Origin: Oryzias latipes
Taxonomy: Eukaryota; Chordata; Actinopteri; Beloniformes; Adrianichthyidae
Direction of reading: 5' to 3'
Assembly: GCF_002234675.1 (NCBI RefSeq)
Contig: NC_019868.2
Span: 26,054,293-26,118,292 of the forward strand
Length of the DNA: 64,000 nucleotides
Position numbers and translations under genes: made by a program
Shown here: piece after piece, positions 46,170 through 57,539 of the stretch
How positions within the stretch are numbered: position 1 is the stretch's first letter
Layout of the letters: each line of letters begins with the position of its first letter
Notes under the pieces: generated by a model
What the model was told of the DNA's origin: nothing
The model's input: only the letters and a program-made list of their open reading frames with translations
Databases searched by the model: none

Positions 46170-47905
46170 TTGGTTAAACTTGGAAAAAAATGGATCAACT
46201 TCTTTTTGTCTGAAGTAAAAATTTCTAGACAATTTAATTTGGATAAATTGGAAAGTTGACCCTATTTTCCGTAACATTTAGTAAAAAAGTGGACCAAAGA
46301 TGTTTAACCCGAATTTATTTCTATAAAAAAAAAGTACTTTTGTATTTAAGTAGATGTTAAAGTAATTCTTGGAGCTGAAGTGGTTTGATGCACATAATGC
46401 AAGTTGAGCTTTTTCCTTACTAACAATTCTTTATGAGGACTATATTTTTTTTATAAGATTACAGGATCAATAAATGTCTACAAAGATTTTTGTTTCCTTT
46501 TTTTCAATAAAATATTTTTATGGAGTGTCAGGAATGAACTCTGAAAACCAGAACATAAAAAACTCACTCGTAATTCTGGTTTAATCTCTGACGTAGTTCC
46601 AGATAAACCCACAAGTCACGCACTGCTGATGCCTCTGAATTTTTTTCTTCAAATAAGAATTCTTGGTAAGATCATTGTCTTTCCCGGATGGCGGATTTTT
46701 TTATTTTACTAACCGAAAGTCTGGCAATAGGGTAAGAACTTTTGACAAATTTCAAAGTGTAGCCAGACTAGGAGACCCCACAGTAACAACTCCAAGAAGG
46801 TTTAGCCATTGGCTGAAGTAAAAACTAAATGTAAAGAGAAGAAAACTTGAATTTTAAATTAAGTTTAAATTAAGTAAATTAAATTAAACTTAATGCAACA
46901 TGGACATGTAGAATCCTTAAAGGTAGATAAAAATGATCTTCTCTTTTCATTGCTGCTGTCAAATATTCCTGCACATTTTCGGGGTTTCCCCCCTAAAATG
47001 TGCAGCAATATGGTAAATAAATGTTCTCATTTATCCAGGTGACATTGCCTTAAAGTTAACTGGATTTAAAATCTTCTTTGAAACGTTTGCAGAAAATTTT
47101 AAATCCAGTTACCACGACTCACATTTAAGACATAGAAAACAACCATTTGAATAGATCAAATACATTTTACATCAAATAAATACATTTCTAAATTCGAGCT
47201 ATAACATCATATCAGATAAATATAACCACAAAAACATTACTAAACACTTACAACAGAAATAAAAAAAAATCCATTTTTGTTGAATTTTAATTTGTGGAAT
47301 AAAATTCAGAGTGAATTTGTGTTTTTTCTTTCCCTAGCGCAACATATTTCAAAACGTTTTTTTTAATCAAAAATTCAGATTGTTTCATGTGAAACGTGCT
47401 GAGCTTTCCAAACAAAAAAAAGTGAAATATTTCAGAGCATGCTGACAAACACGCCTTAGGTTTGTGAATTCAAAGTTCTGCTGCATTTCTAAGGTCAGAG
47501 AGAGTCAAGTGTGATTTACAAAGAATTGAAGCATAAAGGAAAAGATTGGGAAAGACTCTTAGAAGTGGAAAAACGAGTCTCATGAGCACGGTCACCCCCC
47601 ATTCTCACTATTTTTGCCTGAAGTTTCAGGTTTTCACAGGAACTTAAGTCTTAACATTCATTTGTTTACTGTAAATAATAAATTGTTATAAATTAAATAT
47701 AAATAATAAATTACGCTGAATTAAAATCCATTTGGTTTCAAAACTAATGAATGTTTTTTAAAAATGTTTTTAAATAAAAAGGCTAGAAACGTTATTAGAA
47801 GACAAGAAAATATAACTTTTAACAACTATAACTTAACTAAAATATAACGTTTGACACTGTAACAAAAACTAAAATAATTGGACTTTTGTAATCTATTGTT
47901 TTTAG
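46170..47905. other. 5' UTR intron of B3GNT2-like copy 1
   Basis: AT-rich sequence between the coding-exon acceptor and the candidate first-exon donor. No repeats or RNA genes were recognised. Confidence 0.45.
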
Positions 47906-47910
47906 CTTAC

Positions 47911-48105
47911 CTTTTATCAACAGAGCCTTCTTGCGTCACTGAAACTATCTGTCGGTGCAGCAGGTCCTCATGCCTGCTCTCTGCTGGTCCTCTGACTGCT
48001 GGTCCTCTGACTGAAGGTCCACTTCCTTCTGCGTGGTGAGCCAAGCACGCTCTGGAAGCCTGTGAGGCTGCTGGGATGGTTAATACATGGTGTAGCAGCA
48101 ACGAC
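47911..48105 (-). other. Candidate 5' UTR exon of B3GNT2-like copy 1
   Basis: On the minus strand a stretch ends GTTGATAAAAG|GTAAGCT, a strong donor at 47910. It is the right strand and distance to splice to the acceptor just upstream of the 46146 ATG. The upstream limit is not defined. A 64-codon frame through it has repeated GPAVRGPA-type residues but no recognisable domain, so I treat it as untranslated. Confidence 0.45.
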
Positions 48106-48709
48106 TGCCAAGGGGCGTGTTCAGGTGGGATGCACCTTCTGACAGTTACTCAATCAGCAAAAACATTACGACACCCAGGGAAAAATGTGTAAAGGTTGAA
48201 GTAAATGTAATTTAAAAAATCCCTATGATGAGTTTTTACAGCAAAGGAATGTGTCTTTGACCTGTTTTTCCAAACAAAATCTTAACTGAAAAGCTGTATT
48301 ATCCTAAAAAGCTAAACATAGAACAAGCTGAGTCAGCTCACACCTTCTCTAGGAATTCATGGTGGTTCACTATGTGACTTTTGCAAACGAAATATTTATT
48401 GTGAGCTTTATTTTCAGTGTGATCCGCCTTGCGCAACAACAAAGTAAAAGAATTTTACCACAAAAAGGACAAACGTAGCTCTGTGTCTGTAATTGGATTG
48501 CTGTTTGACAGCTTTTGACATGATCACTGGAGAGTATTTGTCAAGACGGAGAGTTTGGCATGTTTCCCATAGACACAAACCTATTAATCTGGTAGATTAT
48601 TAGTTTTCAGCAAAGGCCTCGTTTCTGAAACCCCGCCCTCACCGAGGTCTTACGCTCAAGCCCTGGAGGACATTGTCAAGTTTCTATTCTATATTTGTGT
48701 GTGTTTTGG

Positions 48710-49078
48710 AGCCAACAGGTATGTTTGTAATATTAGAGTGTGTGGGTAAGTGTGTTTATAGACGAACCCAACCCTTTTGACTAACATCTGCCTCTAACAG
48801 CAATAATGATATACCCCCCTCCCCGTTTTTAATTTAGTTTTTGCACCCATCTCTAAAATCCCATTCTCTCTCATTCTGCTCGATTCTGTCTGGTCCAACG
48901 CGAAATGCAAACATAATCAATACAAATAAAGTTTATCCATAAATACTAAAGGGGTTTATACAAATATACACCTCGTGTGTCCAAAAGTTCTTAACCCCCT
49001 ACTGACACAGTAAAATCTGTCCAACATTAGAGGCCTTCAGCTCTTATGTTTGCTCAGCTGCTGGACTGGACAAGGTGG
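48710..49078. repeat. Direct repeat partner of 49599-49968
   Basis: It is colinear with 49599-49968: GGAGCCAACAGGTATGTTTG, a C-rich run, CTGTCTGGTCCAAC, AGGGGTTTAT, ATACACCTCGTGTGTCAAAAG-like and CAGTAAAATCTGTCCAACA. The two copies are about 880 bp apart, in the same orientation, and clearly diverged. Confidence 0.7.
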
Positions 49079-49283
49079 AGACACCCAGTTCAAACTACTG
49101 TTCCATAACATTTCAAAGGAGCTTTGGTGTGACTTATCTGTTTTTCCATGGTGTAAAGAAGGTGTCACAAGAGCTCAGAAACAGACACACCCTCATTCAA
49201 TTGACAGCCCTAAGGATGAATGGAGCTTTCTGGTTTAGTAACTGTGAGGTCAAAGGTCACTTTGGTTTTTGAATGAAGAAAAA

Positions 49284-50121
49284 TCGACTGTAAATGGGAG
49301 CTGGATTGTGTGAGTGCCACATCATCCAGAGAAAATGACTTACTTCCAACTCTAACATTAAAAAAGGCAATGCAGTCGCCATATTGGAATCGGAAATCAT
49401 CGGCAAGCAGCGATTGGTCTGAGTCACGGTTTCTATGGCAACCACTCTATCTAAACTCGAGCACAGGTGCTCTCTCACCTTTGCACAAATAGTTTGCGTG
49501 ACTGAATGAAAGGTCTCACACTAGTTTGTCTGAAGGCATAAGTATGCGTGTGTGAACATGAGTTGTATTGTGTACATGCTGACATTTGTATGTGAACATT
49601 TTTGGAGCCAGCAGGTATGTTTATAACATTTGAGTATGTGTGTGGACAGGCCCCGCCCTTTTTAGATTTGTATTACTTGTAAACCTAACCGTAATGAATT
49701 TAAACCCATGGTTTTACACCCCCCCCCCCCCCATCTATAGTCCCCCCCCAACATCCCACTCTCTTCTTGCCTCCTATTCTTTTCCGTCTGGTCCAACAAA
49801 AAACGGTTAAAAATACAAGATGAATAACGTTTAGCCTAAATTACAAAAGGGGTTTATTAAGATATACACCTAGTGTGTCAAAAGATTCACAACCCCTGTT
49901 GTAACAGTAAAATATGTCCAACAAGAGAAGCTTTCAGCTCTCAGCTGTTGGACAGGACAAGTTGAAAAAAGATAGCAGAGCAAGAATTTTGACATTTATC
50001 ATGATAGCTGTTTATTTCTCTAAAATTTTATGGGATTGATGGGCTTCTTGGAACCAGCGGGTACTTCCTGTTTGAAATGCCAACGGGTGTGGGGGTCACT
50101 CAGTCCAGTTCTCATTTATAA
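49284..50121. mobile_element. Third copy of long-TIR repeat family A
   Basis: The left end (TGTAAATGGGAGCTGGATTG) and the right end (CACTCAGTCCAGTTCTCATTT) correspond to the TIRs of the 15-kb copy. GGTTTCTATGGCAACCACTC and CTTCTTGGAACCAGCGGGTA are shared landmarks. Its middle (49599-49968) is the block repeated at 48710-49078. It also has a poly-C run at about 49720-49732. Confidence 0.65.
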
Positions 50122-50752
50122 ACACTAATAAAATGGATAAAAAATGTCAAACTAAAGGGGAGACTGCAAACCCAAATTACTCATTTTGATCAATTTTACT
50201 GTAAAACTATTATAACTTTAAGCACCTTGACAATGGAAACTACGCGTCACATCATATGATGTTATTACTCTTTCAGTGGTAACCTGTAAAGTATGCTTGG
50301 CTTGGTCATCCCTTTCAGTGTGACATCACTGCAGAGGAAGATTGTTTTTTGGCAGCATTGTTGTGGTTTGTTGACATTCAGAGACACGCGTCTGTACTCA
50401 CGTTTTACGCCTGAATGACGACATTGAATGAGCCTGAACGTCTGTCTCGTTTTCGTCATTCCGACTGAAATTTGCTGCACAAATTTACTGTGGCGCATCA
50501 AAACCTCAGCTATCACACTGATGGCCCAAGATATGCCGCAGAAAATCTCCAGGAAAACATTGGGATGGGTTGCAAGACAAAGCCCACATCTTTACCCCTA
50601 CAGATACCATAGGAGGTTTCTGCTGAATTGCTAAACTGGTCTTTCAGTAGACATGCTAAACAGCTGCAACTTCCTCCAATTCATTCTCGTTTTGCAGGCT
50701 CGTAAACTTCCAAGTCATTTTCAATATTCGTTTTTCTGTCCTTCATTTTCTT

Positions 50753-50974
50753 TTAACTAATTAAAATGTTCTGCCAAGCAACCAGCCAGTTAGGATTTTT
50801 CTTTTCATTTCCTGAAGCCTTGTATAAAAGTTTGGCCCGGGGAGAGGGAATGTCTGGTTTGTCCACTTCTGGAATATTTGGTATTCGGTGACAGATGAGG
50901 AAATGCTCCGGAGGCTTCTGGTAACCATGGGGATCAAAGAGGGTAACTTGATGCAATTTCATCTGAAAGCATAC
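50753..50974 (-). other. Candidate coding exon of unknown gene
   Basis: On the minus strand, after a good acceptor (GTATGCTTTCAG at about 50964), an open frame of about 70 codons has non-repetitive composition. It reads MKLHQVTLFDPHGYQKPPEH, then FLICHRIPNIPEVDKPDIP, and ends WLVAWQNILIS and a stop at 50753-50755. I recognise no family. It could be the last exon of a gene whose other exons I cannot find, or chance. Confidence 0.25.
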
Positions 50975-51059
50975 AAGGTGTTCCATCAGTTAGTTCATGA
51001 AGTAGAACTTGTATAAAGAAATAGTTATTTTACACAGATTTTAATGTTTTAGGCGTTTC

Positions 51060-51210
51060 TTTCATGCAGTTTGTGTCTGTGTAGGAGTGATGGAAGCCCA
51101 TGATGCTTCAGTAGCTGCCTTCAAGTCATCTTCGTCTTTGGGTTTGGCGTTTTTAATCTTCATTTTTGACAGATGCTGATAGATTTTTCCAGCAGGTCCT
51201 GCTGGAAAAA
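51060..51210 (-). mobile_element. Possible Tc1-like transposase C-terminal remnant
   Basis: The minus-strand frame reads IYQHLSKMKIKNAKPKDEDD and then LKAATEASWASITPTQ. The LKAA...WASITP pattern is reminiscent of the C-terminus of Tc1/mariner-type transposases. No termini are visible. Weak support. Confidence 0.25.
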
Positions 51211-51789
51211 ATAGCAGCATCTCCATTCACCTCATCAGCAGATAGATGATTGATTGATGATTGAGGGCTTCAGAAAACACTGAGCTTTTCTACTTGTAAA
51301 TAAATCTTACAGAATATCAAACATTTGACCAAAGTTTTGCTCAGTATTTCAAACCTTTGAATGGTTTGTCATCAGAAGCCTCTTGAATTTGTTTCAAAGT
51401 CAGCAGTGATGTAAAAAAAATGTTTATTTTAACTGTTATAGAAGAACTTCAGCCAGAACTGACTATCAATAATAATTTATTTTTCTTTGGCCAGAAAGGT
51501 TCATGGCTCTAGAGTCTCCGCTTCCATTTAAATCACTAAGCAGCATTTCGATTCTGATTCTCTAATCTTTTTCTTATAATCACAAAAAAGTCACATTAAT
51601 TAACATTAATTAATTAACAATGATTTTTAAATTTGTTTGTAATGATTCTGAATAAAAAAAAGTTTCACTTTTGGAAATGACCGACATTAAAACATTAGAT
51701 GCAATTATAGAAACAAAAAATGATAACAGTCTAAAGTGAAACCATTACTGGATTCATCCCTTTGACTTCTTGATTGAGGCTTTTCTGAA

Positions 51790-52090
51790 GACAAAAGGTA
51801 TCCGCAGCCATATGGAAATTAGATGGAAGGAAAACTGAAGAGCTGAGAAATGAGGACATTGTGAGAGGGAGCAGAGAGGAGGTGGATGTTGCAGAGTGGA
51901 AAAGTGGAAAAGCTGTTGGTCATGACGGCGTACCTGTGGAGAATTGGAAGGGTTTAAGGGAAGCGGCAGTAAAGAATCTGACTGTTTAACAAGATCTTCT
52001 AGAGTGAGACTATGTCTGAAGAATGGAGAAAGAGAAAGATGTGCACAATTGTGGAAACTACAAAAGAATAATGGAATGATGGGGAAGAAT
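51790..52090 (+). mobile_element. Decayed RTE-like LINE fragment
   Basis: The frame reads REEVDVAEWKSGKAVGHDGV and PVENWKGLREAAVK. This matches the SGKAVGPDDLPVEVWK region of the element at 1-1184, but on the opposite strand and much more decayed. Only the linker and first part of the reverse transcriptase are visible. Confidence 0.65.
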
Positions 52091-52534
52091 AGTAGTCAGG
52101 TGAGCATTTGTTAGCAGCAGGAAGGTTTTGTGCAGCGAAAGAACCTAAAGCCAAAAAGCTCTGACTGAAGGTCCTCTTCCTTCCAAAAAGCTAAAATCTC
52201 GATTTTTTTAAATTTTCTATTTACAGTAAATAGTTTACCTTAACATTTCTCCTCACAATAGGACATTAAATCATTTAAAGGAGAGATAATCAGATCTAAA
52301 GAAACAAATGCTTTCATATCAGACAACATTAGCCAGCGGGTCATGTGACCACATCGCATTTTCACTTCTTTCATGATCAGCAGACCAGAACCTTGTGAGG
52401 CAAAACACACATTCAGCAAACCCAAGAGGGTTTGTTGATCCCTTCTTCTGGGGAGATTCCATTAGCAGTCATCACCAGTTGATGGATTAGTGTGACCTTA
52501 ACCTAACTTGTCTGATATAAGACATTTCTGAGGT

Positions 52535-52775
52535 TTCTTATTTTTTCACCCTGGAATCTGTTTTAAATTTTTCTTTTTTTTAGGCGTTTTTCTTTACCAA
52601 GAAGGAGGGTCTAAGGGCAGGGATGTCCCGTTTAGGTTAGTCTGTTTATTTTAATTTAGCAACCAGCTGTTGTGTTTTATGACTGATTTTTTGTTTTGTT
52701 ACAATTAGGAAAGCCTGTTGAGACAACAGTTTTGTAATACTGGGCCTTAGAAACAAAACTGAATCGTCATGAATA
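52535..52775 (+). mobile_element. L2 3' UTR fragment, old
   Basis: It is colinear with 20850-21070 of the L2 in aup1. Shared strings include GGAATC(T/C)GTTTT, TTTTTCTTTACC, GGGTCTAAGGGCAGGGATG, GAGACAACAGTT and GGGCCTTAGAAACAAAACTGAAT. The tail has lost its pentamer repeat. Confidence 0.7.
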
Positions 52776-54044
52776 AGACCAGCAACTATGATAACTTGAC
52801 CAACCCATGAGAAAGGTAACCTGAAGTTCCGCAGGCTTAACTTTACTTAAACCAACCTTAACTTGGTCAGGAGTGAAATGAGTTTCAATCAGAAAACAAC
52901 ACAACCATCATCAGAAGATTCAAATAACAATGCAGATTAAATACTAATCACAAGACACAAGCCTGGCTTCCTGTTAAAGAAAAACAAGAAACATGTAAAT
53001 CATTACAGGCTTTAAACTCTCTGCCAAACCAAATGTGCGGATCAGTAAAAGCTGATTAGGGGATGTGCCGAACAACAGTAATCAAACAAATCTGTCAACA
53101 GAACAAGGAAAAAATTCACTACAAGATTTATAAATACTAAATATTATTACAAGTTGTTTGGTTCCAGAAAAGACATTTACATTCTTAATTTGAGTAAGAA
53201 GTGAATTTGGCTAAAGTTAGTCTAAGGCTACGTTCACACCGCAGGGCTTGATGCTCAATTCCAATTTTTAGAAAAAAATCAATTTTTTTGCAAGGCCGTT
53301 CCCATTTCCAATTAAATGGGAACGTTTGGGATCTCCTGTGTGACCGTGAAATGACCGAGAGGTGACCCGCATGAGCAGAATAGTACTCAACGGTAGACGA
53401 CGTCACGCATTGTTTGTGGAAGTAGCCAACGTTAACAATGGATGTCAACAACAGAGTTGTCAACAGCAGAGCTCTTTTTGCATTATTACATTCATTTTCA
53501 CAAAGGAGCAGCACAATTACAATCTTCTCATTTTAAGAAGGCATTGGAGCCAGGATCGTCTGTACCACTGTTGTGGAATGGGGATGTGGCTGTGCTGGGG
53601 CCGTGCGCGTGTGTGTGTAAGAGAGAGGAGAGAGCGTGTGCAGCGCAGGAGGGAGTGGGAGGGGGGGTGCGGAAGTGTGTTGGGGGTGCGCATTCATGTT
53701 GTGTGTTACAGAGGAAGGAGAACGATGATAAAAGAAGGCTTTCCCCAGAAGAACTGCTGTTGACTCTTTATTAACCCGCTCTGGAGAATCTGAGGGTCTG
53801 AACGGGGAAGTGAACCCCGAAGGAGGAGCCGCCTTCGGCCCTGGAGAAGGTCTCCCCCCACGCTTCTGACCGCGGTCCGAAAGGAAAAAAGTAATTGCAG
53901 GAAAGGTACAACACCACACTCGGCCATTTCGCTGGAAAGTTTGTAACATCCGGTGTGACAGAAGTAAAACTAAATGAAGAGAGTTGTCTGCCGAAGAAGC
54001 CTCTTTTAATTTCTGAAAATATTATTTCATAGTATGAAAGTATT

Positions 54045-54181
54045 ACAATTGTTTCAAAAACCGCCCGGTTGCGATAAGAGCCCTTGAGTTTGGCCTGAAT
54101 AGAGCTGTCACCCCAAATATTAATCAAATCTGTGACCTCGCTTTTCTTCCACTGACTGGTCTCAGCAGCATCGTCCGCCAT
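54045..54181 (-). CDS. Harbinger Myb/SANT-like domain fragment
   Basis: The 45 or so residues after the ATG at 54181 have the W-x-E/K-x3-DLI-x-IWGD pattern of transposon Myb/SANT domains, which bind element termini in the Harbinger family. Similarity stops after about RAVFETI, near 54047, where intron or decayed sequence begins; a longer open frame continues without resemblance. It is a fragment of a transposon accessory gene and is unlikely to be expressed as a host protein. Confidence 0.5.
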
Positions 54182-54454
54182 GGTTGATGTTTATGTTCTC
54201 GTTTCCGCCTACTTCAATATAGAATTATGACGTTTGTAGCATATCAATGACGTACGGGTCGGATACATGTGGCCTGGCCGTTCAGACGGAGGTCGCATTT
54301 CAAAAGATCGGATACGTATCAGATACAGGACCACGTACCCAAGTGGCCTTGGCCGCATTTGAAAATATCGGATCTGTGTCGTTCAGACTGTCATGAAAAG
54401 ATTAGATACAGGTCGCATAGGGGCAAAAAAAAATCGGAAGTTGGTCGTTTATAG

Positions 54455-57400
54455 TACAGTTATATACAGTTTATACTCACCATCATGTGTGCATCTACAA
54501 GGTTCCCTGAAGCGGTCCCTTTGAGGAGAATAACAGCTAATGTTATTACTAAGGCTTTGGTGAAGTTTTTCTCTGTGTTTGGTCTACCAAAAGTAATACA
54601 AACAGATCAAGGCACTAACCTCAAGTCCAAGGTTTTAAAGAAGTATTAAAAGGATTGAATATCCGTCATGTCACATCTAGTTCCTATCATCCGGAGAGCC
54701 AAGAAGCACTAGAACGATTTCATCAAACACTGAAGTCAATGGTCCGCAAGCATTGCCTGGCTTCTCGTATGAGTTGGGATGAGTCCCTTCCCTTTTTGAT
54801 GTTTGCTGCCCGTGGAGCAGTACAGGAGTCTCTGGGATTCAGCCCTGCTGAATTAGTGTTTGGACATCAGGTCAGAGGACCACTACAGATTCTACAGGAG
54901 AGATTAGTGGATCTTGAGAAGCCTGTTCGACATCTCCCTGAGTATGTTGTAGAGTTACGAGAGCGACTGAAAAAAGCATGTTCCCTCGCTCGTGACACTC
55001 TAGCCTCCTCTCAGGAAAAGATGAAAGGACACTTCGACAGAAAAACAGTGGTTCGCTCTTTTCAGCCCGGTGATCAAGTCCTACTTCTCTTACCTATACT
55101 CGGTTCTGCGCTGTCTACCAGGTTTTCTGGTCCATACATAGTTGAGAAAAAACTCAGTGAGACAAACTATGTACTTAAGACGCCTGACCGTCGACAGAAA
55201 ACTAGAGTATGTCATGTAAACATGATGAAAAGGTATTGTTCAAGGGAAGGTGAAACCCTGGGGTCCACAGCTAGTTCTTCAGTTTCACCTGTTGTTCCAA
55301 TAGCTACAGCCATTACAGAGTCTAGTTCGGCTGGGCTGGGGCTATGTGAAAAAACATCAGGGGTGGCTAGGCTTAACAACTCAGAAATACTGTCCAACCT
55401 CCCCCTGTATTTATCACATCTTTCTGACTGTCATAGGAATGACATCCAAGAGCTCATTTCTTGCTTCCCGGATCTTTTTGGTGACATCCCTACGAGGACT
55501 ACTGTTGTGTCTCATGACATTACTTTGACCAAGCCCGATCCAGTCAAGCAGCATGCTTATCGGGTTAATCCAGTAAAGCGAGGGATATTGAAGCAGGAGG
55601 CGAATTATCTCCTTGAACATGGCTTTGCAGTCCCAAGCCATAGTCCCTGGAGCTCTCCCTGCTTACTGGATACTAAATCGGATGGCAGTCCAAGGTTCTG
55701 CACTGATTTTAGGAAAGTAAATGCCGTGACAGTGCCAGACGCATATCCATTACCTTTAATGGATGACTGTATTGATGAAGTTGGTCCTGCCACATATGTT
55801 ACCAAGTTGGACATGTTGAAGGGTTACTGGCAAGTTCCCTTAACTGCAAAGGCTTCTGAGATTTCCGCCTTTGTGACACCAGATCACTTTCTACAGTACA
55901 CGGTGATGCCCTTTGGATTGTGTAATGCTCCGGCTACGTTCCAAAGACTCGTTAACAAAGTCCTTGGTGATGTGCGGAACTGCCGAGCATATTTAGATGA
56001 CATTGTTGTGTATTCTGATGTCTGGTCTAACCATCTTGCTACATTGAGGGATGTGTTCGAACGTTTATCAGCGGCATCCCTCACTCTAAACCTTGCCAAA
56101 TGTGAATTCGGTAAGGGTACCATCCTGTATCTTGGTCAGCAGGTAGGTGGAGGACGTGTGTGTCCTGCTGACGTAAGGGTATCTGCTATTATTGCATTTC
56201 CGGTTCCTACAGGTCGACGGGAACTGAGAAGATTCTTAGGAATGGCCGGATATTATCGACGTTTCTGCAGAAATTTCTCATCTGTGGCCTCTCCTCTGTC
56301 AGCTCTTACCAGCCCCTTAAAACCGTTCATATGGTCTAATGAGTGCCAACACGCTTTTGACGGCCTGAAAGCCATGCTTTGCTGTCCTCCTGTGCTGTCT
56401 GCTCCCGTTTTTTCAAAACCTTTCAAGCTGGAGATAGACGCCAGCGCGGATGGTGTTGGTGCTGTTCTCCTACAGGAGGATGACTCAGGAATAGACCACC
56501 CAGTGAGCTACTTCTCGAAGAAGCTCAATGATCATCAGAAGAGGTACTCCACCATTGAGAAAGAGGCTCTATCATTACTCCTGGCGTTACAGCATTTCGA
56601 GGTATATGTTGGCTCAAGTACAGTACCAGTTAAGGTCTTTACAGATCATAGTCCCTTGGTATTTCTTAGGCGGATGTCTAACCACAACCAGCGCCTTATG
56701 CGTTGGGCGCTGTTCATACAGGACTACAACCTCGAGATGCACCACAAGAGGGGTTCTGAAAATGTTATCGCTGATGCCTTATCGCGATCTGTGTAGGCAA
56801 GTTTTTTTTTTTTTTTGTTTGTGTGGTCTGGACTTGTAAGGGTGGGGGTGTTACAGGCACAGCCCTCTGCTTTGCTTTCATCCTGTTGTGTTTCACTTCA
56901 GTTAATTTCCTGATGATGTTCACCTGGGACTGCAGCTTCATCAGCTGTGACTGGCCGCCTGCTGGTCATGTGGTGCTCCTCTACCAGGAAGCCGGAGCCT
57001 ATTAAAGCACACCTGGGAGCTGAGCCTGGCAGAGTCTGGTGAACTGTCTCTGGCTGACATTCACTGCGATCCTGACTCTCTTTTGGCTGCATGCTTCTGA
57101 CTAAGCTGTTTTCCTCAGGTACGTGGTGGGAGGTTGTGATCAGGCAAGTTTGGGGCCCCATACATTTTCACACGCAGGCTGAACTTTGTTAGACACACCA
57201 GGTAAGGGGTTGGTGCCATTTCTTGTAATGTTTTGTATGTTTGTATTTAGACTAGTTAGGTAGTCTTTTGTTGTTCTTTTGATTTATGGGTTTAGTTGCA
57301 GAGTTAGGCCTGGTTTTGTTATATTGAGTTTATTTATTTGGCACAACCCAAACGTCACTTCCTCCCCCACAGGTAATTGTTTGCAGCAGCCTGAGTCTTT

Positions 57401-57490
57401 GAATATTATAAACCATATTTATATACATCATCCTTGACTACTTGTCTTATTTCATGGTTGTACTGTTGCGCCCTCCCCAGGGACGTAACA
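54455..57490 (+). mobile_element. Gmr1-like Ty3/Gypsy relic with 3' LTR (fossil)
   Basis: An incomplete LTR retrotransposon fossil. In order it holds the integrase core and C-terminal part (about 54480-55220), then reverse transcriptase and RNase H (about 55480-56790). RT motifs include WSSPCLLDTKSDGSPRFCTD, LPLMDDCIDE, VMPFGLCNAPATFQRL and the catalytic YLDDIVVYSD. RNase H includes EIDASADGVGAVL and the end VIADALSRS. The order integrase-RT-RNase H is reversed compared with ordinary Gypsy elements and is the hallmark of Gmr1-type elements of fish. A purine-rich tract precedes the 3' LTR. I see no gag, protease or 5' LTR. A long stretch remains open, so the insertion is not ancient, but the element is broken and not whole. 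Confidence 0.85.
56849..57490 (+). repeat. 3' LTR of the Gmr1-like relic
   Basis: The segment begins TGTTACAGGC and ends GACGTAACA, with the inverted TGTTAC...GTAACA ends expected of an LTR. It follows directly on the purine-rich AAGGGTGGGGG. Length is about 642 bases. No second copy is present in the window for age estimation. Confidence 0.7.
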
Positions 57491-57539
57491 AGCCTGCAGT
57501 GTGAACGTACCCTATACTTATAAGTTTTGAGTTTCTTTA

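Larger units (their letters stand above)
53228..57511. mobile_element. Harbinger-like element interrupted by a Gypsy relic
   Basis: The outer ends are inverted repeats: GGCTACGTTCACACCGCAGG at the left and CCTGCAGTGTGAACGTACCC at the right. The left 1.2 kb contains a minus-strand frame from 54181 that begins MADDAAETSQWKKSEVTDLI and then NIWGDSSIQAKLKGSYRN. This is the Myb/SANT-like DNA-binding domain that PIF/Harbinger transposons encode next to their transposase. No transposase is seen. The Gmr1-like relic sits at 54455-57490, just inside the right end. Confidence 0.65.

Noticed and set aside
53362-53949. Overlapping frames on both strands rich in Arg/Glu/Gly or Pro/His
   Set aside because: GT/GA-rich simple sequence inside the Harbinger-like element, with no recognisable domain.
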